NCBI GenBank assembly: GCA_903911805.1
Contig: CAIWET010000237.1
Coordinates: 1 to 6,725 of the forward strand
DNA from: an uncultured Ignavibacteria bacterium
GTDB taxonomy: Bacteria; Bacteroidota; Ignavibacteria; Kapaibacteriales; UBA2268
Direction: 5' to 3'
Length of the DNA: 6,725 nt
In this document: positions 6,584 to 6,725 of the stretch, piece by piece
Layout: every line of letters starts with the position of its first letter
Numbering within the stretch: the first letter of the stretch is position 1
Made by a program: the position numbers and the translations under genes
The notes under the pieces: generated by a model
Seen by the model: only the letters and a program-made list of their open reading frames with translations
The model's database searches: none
Told to the model about the DNA's origin: nothing

Positions 6584-6725
6584 TTAAATCTTTACAAACT
6601 TCTCAAATTTATCACCAATTTTGATGAAATAAACTCCAGCTGGGAGATTGGAAATATCAATCTTTAAGCCCCTCCCTTCAAGGGGAGGGGTTTGGGGTGG
6701 GGTAAATTCAATGCCGAGGGCGTTA
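6584..6725 (-). CDS. 3' end of a secreted protein gene: T9SS type A C-terminal sorting domain (partial)
   Basis: The last 46 codons of a gene entering from the right; the N-terminal part and the protein's function lie outside the window. The frame is open from the window edge to the TAA at 6584-6586. The final 26 residues include IDISNLPAGVYFIKIG followed by DKFEKFVKI. This is the classic ending of type IX secretion system type A sorting domains: a strand, LPAGVYFIKI, a turn, then a basic KFVKI tail. The first visible residues, NALGIE, fit the N-x-LG-x-E strand that normally precedes it. Such domains send proteins across the outer membrane and are removed on secretion. Residues FTPPQTPPLEGRGL between these two blocks come from an inserted GC-rich palindromic repeat. 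The gene is too short for the supplied frame analysis thresholds and was found by reverse-strand translation. Confidence 0.88.
   Translation of the reverse strand, partial: NALGIEFTPPQTPPLEGRGLKIDISNLPAGVYFIKIGDKFEKFVKI
6665..6706. repeat. GC-rich palindromic repeat inserted in frame in the T9SS sorting domain
   Basis: A 42-bp GC-rich block in otherwise AT-rich sequence. It contains an 8-bp perfect stem CCCCTCCC / GGGAGGGG (6669-6676 with 6683-6690) with a TTCAAG loop, followed by TTTGGGGTGGGG. Read on the minus strand it adds exactly 14 codons (FTPPQTPPLEGRGL). Its limits are inferred from base composition and from where the sorting-domain consensus breaks and resumes. It resembles the C/G-rich palindromic repeats seen scattered in many Bacteroidota-type genomes (general recollection, not a database result). 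Confidence 0.75.
6682..6702 (+). other. G-quadruplex-forming motif (four G4 tracts)
   Basis: Four runs of exactly four G's at 6682-6685, 6687-6690, 6694-6697 and 6699-6702 are separated by loops of 1 (A), 3 (TTT) and 1 (T) bases. This is an ideal short-loop quadruplex pattern. It lies on the plus strand, which is the template strand for the T9SS gene, so the DNA rather than that gene's mRNA would fold. It competes with the overlapping hairpin at 6669-6690. Confidence 0.7.

Noticed and set aside
6665..6706. Repeat breaking the T9SS gene (pseudogene)
   Set aside because: Codon-by-codon reading shows the frame passes through the repeat without a stop and resumes the sorting-domain consensus, so the visible part is intact.

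Overview
The window is AT-rich and comes from a bacterium that is probably a member of the Bacteroidota/FCB group. The main evidence is at the right edge: a minus-strand gene ends in a peptide (IDISNLPAGVYFIKIG, then a basic FVKI tail) that matches the type A C-terminal sorting domain of the type IX secretion system (T9SS), a system restricted to this group. Near-absence of Shine-Dalgarno sequences (only one of the five complete genes has a clear one) also fits. A more precise placement, such as an Ignavibacteria- or Kapabacteria-like lineage, is only a guess.

Layout, left to right. (1) A thioredoxin-dependent-type glutathione peroxidase with an N-terminal membrane or signal segment (55-624, +). 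(2) A small alpha/beta hydrolase of unknown substrate (713-1438, +), preceded by the only strong ribosome binding site. (3) A PAP2-family membrane phosphatase (1444-1986, -), convergent with the hydrolase across only 5 bp. (4) A very AT-rich divergent spacer with one perfect DnaA-box match (1987-2113). (5) A SIMPL/DUF541 protein with one N-terminal membrane anchor (2114-2851, +). (6) 39 bp later, a full-length adenosylcobalamin-dependent class II ribonucleotide reductase, nrdJ (2891-6352, +), closed by a bidirectional-looking hairpin terminator. (7) A 150 bp non-coding stretch packed with inverted repeats. (8) The 3' end of a T9SS-secreted protein gene (6584-6725, -) running off the window.

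The complete genes look like ordinary chromosomal housekeeping or envelope genes and do not form an obvious pathway. GPx handles peroxides, PAP2 handles lipid phosphates, SIMPL is of unclear envelope function, and NrdJ makes deoxyribonucleotides without needing oxygen but does need cobalamin. SIMPL and nrdJ may share a transcript because no terminator or regulatory element is visible in their short gap.

I find no new multigene system. The most interesting part is the last 300 bp. A GC-rich palindromic repeat lies in frame inside the T9SS sorting domain, in the only one of its six reading frames that can be translated through without a stop. The same repeat contains a textbook four-tract G-quadruplex motif. 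Just downstream are several more hairpins, one of which pairs fully only in the minus-strand transcript.
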